Assembly: GCA_937915925.1 (NCBI GenBank)
Contig: CALGGM010000216.1
Span: 1 to 5,152, forward strand
DNA from: an uncultured Clostridia bacterium
GTDB lineage: Bacteria; Bacillota; Clostridia; Christensenellales; CAG-138
Length of the DNA stretch: 5,152 nucleotides
Direction of reading: 5' to 3'
In this document: piece after piece, positions 5,099 through 5,152 of the stretch
Layout: every line of letters starts with the position of its first letter
Numbering within the stretch: position 1 is the stretch's first letter
Notes under the pieces: generated by a model
Told to the model about the DNA's origin: nothing
What the model saw: only the letters and a program-made list of their open reading frames with translations
The model's database searches: none
Program-made: the position numbers and the translations under genes

Positions 5099-5152
5099 AC
5101 TACCCCTCAGTCACCTATCGGCTCCGCTTCGTTCCACTTCGCTTCGGCGGAA
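5099..5152. repeat. CCCCTCAGTCACCT repeat half and adjoining CTTCG-rich sequence, cut by the window edge
   Basis: ACTACCCCTCAGTCACCT followed by ATCGG resembles the other half of the repeat seen at 5013-5034. It runs into a CTTCG-rich stretch (TCCGCTTCG, then ACTTCGCTTCGG) that ends with GCGGA, complementary to TCCGC at 5123-5127. The unit reaches the end of the window, so its true extent is unknown. Confidence 0.4.

Larger units (their letters stand above)
4846..5152. other. Gene-free upstream region made of short repeats
   Basis: About 300 bases upstream of the carboxypeptidase carry no gene I can support. A minus-strand reading frame stays open from 5079 through the gene start, but it has no ribosome site and its translation runs through repeat units, so I treat it as non-coding. 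The region holds two copies of a GTAGG-to-CCCGT palindrome, one CTCAGGATGAC unit, one CTTGCACAGGGGAGCC unit and a CCCCTCAGTCACCT unit at the right edge, listed separately. Apart from the candidate promoter near 4861-4888, no regulatory element is evident. The gene further upstream is outside the window. Confidence 0.7.

Overview
The window is a GC-rich (about 60% by eye) Firmicutes-type chromosomal segment, most likely from a Clostridia lineage such as those in animal guts. The reasons are the gene order, the clean sigma-A promoters and GGAGG-type ribosome sites, and short intergenic repeats of a kind I remember from gut Clostridia. All four convincing genes lie on the minus strand, so the locus reads from high to low coordinates. 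There is no phage, transposase, CRISPR array, RNA gene or defence system. I do not think the window holds an undescribed multi-gene system; its interest is in regulatory and RNA detail.

Layout in transcription order. Bases 5152-4846 hold no gene but a mosaic of at least five short palindromic or repeat-like units. Bases 4839-3559 encode a peptidoglycan-binding/LysM/M14 zinc carboxypeptidase of the gamma-D-glutamyl-diaminopimelate endopeptidase type, without a signal peptide and possibly under a sporulation sigma factor. Bases 3527-1896 encode a MurJ/SpoVB-family lipid flippase of 14 or so membrane segments. Its strong promoter overlaps the stop codon of the previous gene and ends so close to the ATG that the mRNA should be leaderless. 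One base after its stop codon begins a YabN-type protein (1894-473), a fusion of a decayed tetrapyrrole-methylase-like domain and two MazG pyrophosphohydrolase domains. Then comes the DNA-binding protein HU (367-95), with its own sigma-A promoter and a dyad exactly at the predicted transcription start. Downstream of HU, bases 94-1 hold two tandem stem-loops whose imperfect pairs are all G-U in the minus-strand RNA.

The flippase-MazG-HU order matches the conserved block that in spore-forming Firmicutes leads into yabO, yabP, yabQ and divIC (B. subtilis yabM-yabN-yabO, with hup inserted in Clostridia). Those genes would be expected beyond the left edge. Together the locus joins cell-wall precursor export, wall-peptide cleavage, nucleotide-pool cleaning and nucleoid architecture, plausibly linked to growth and sporulation.
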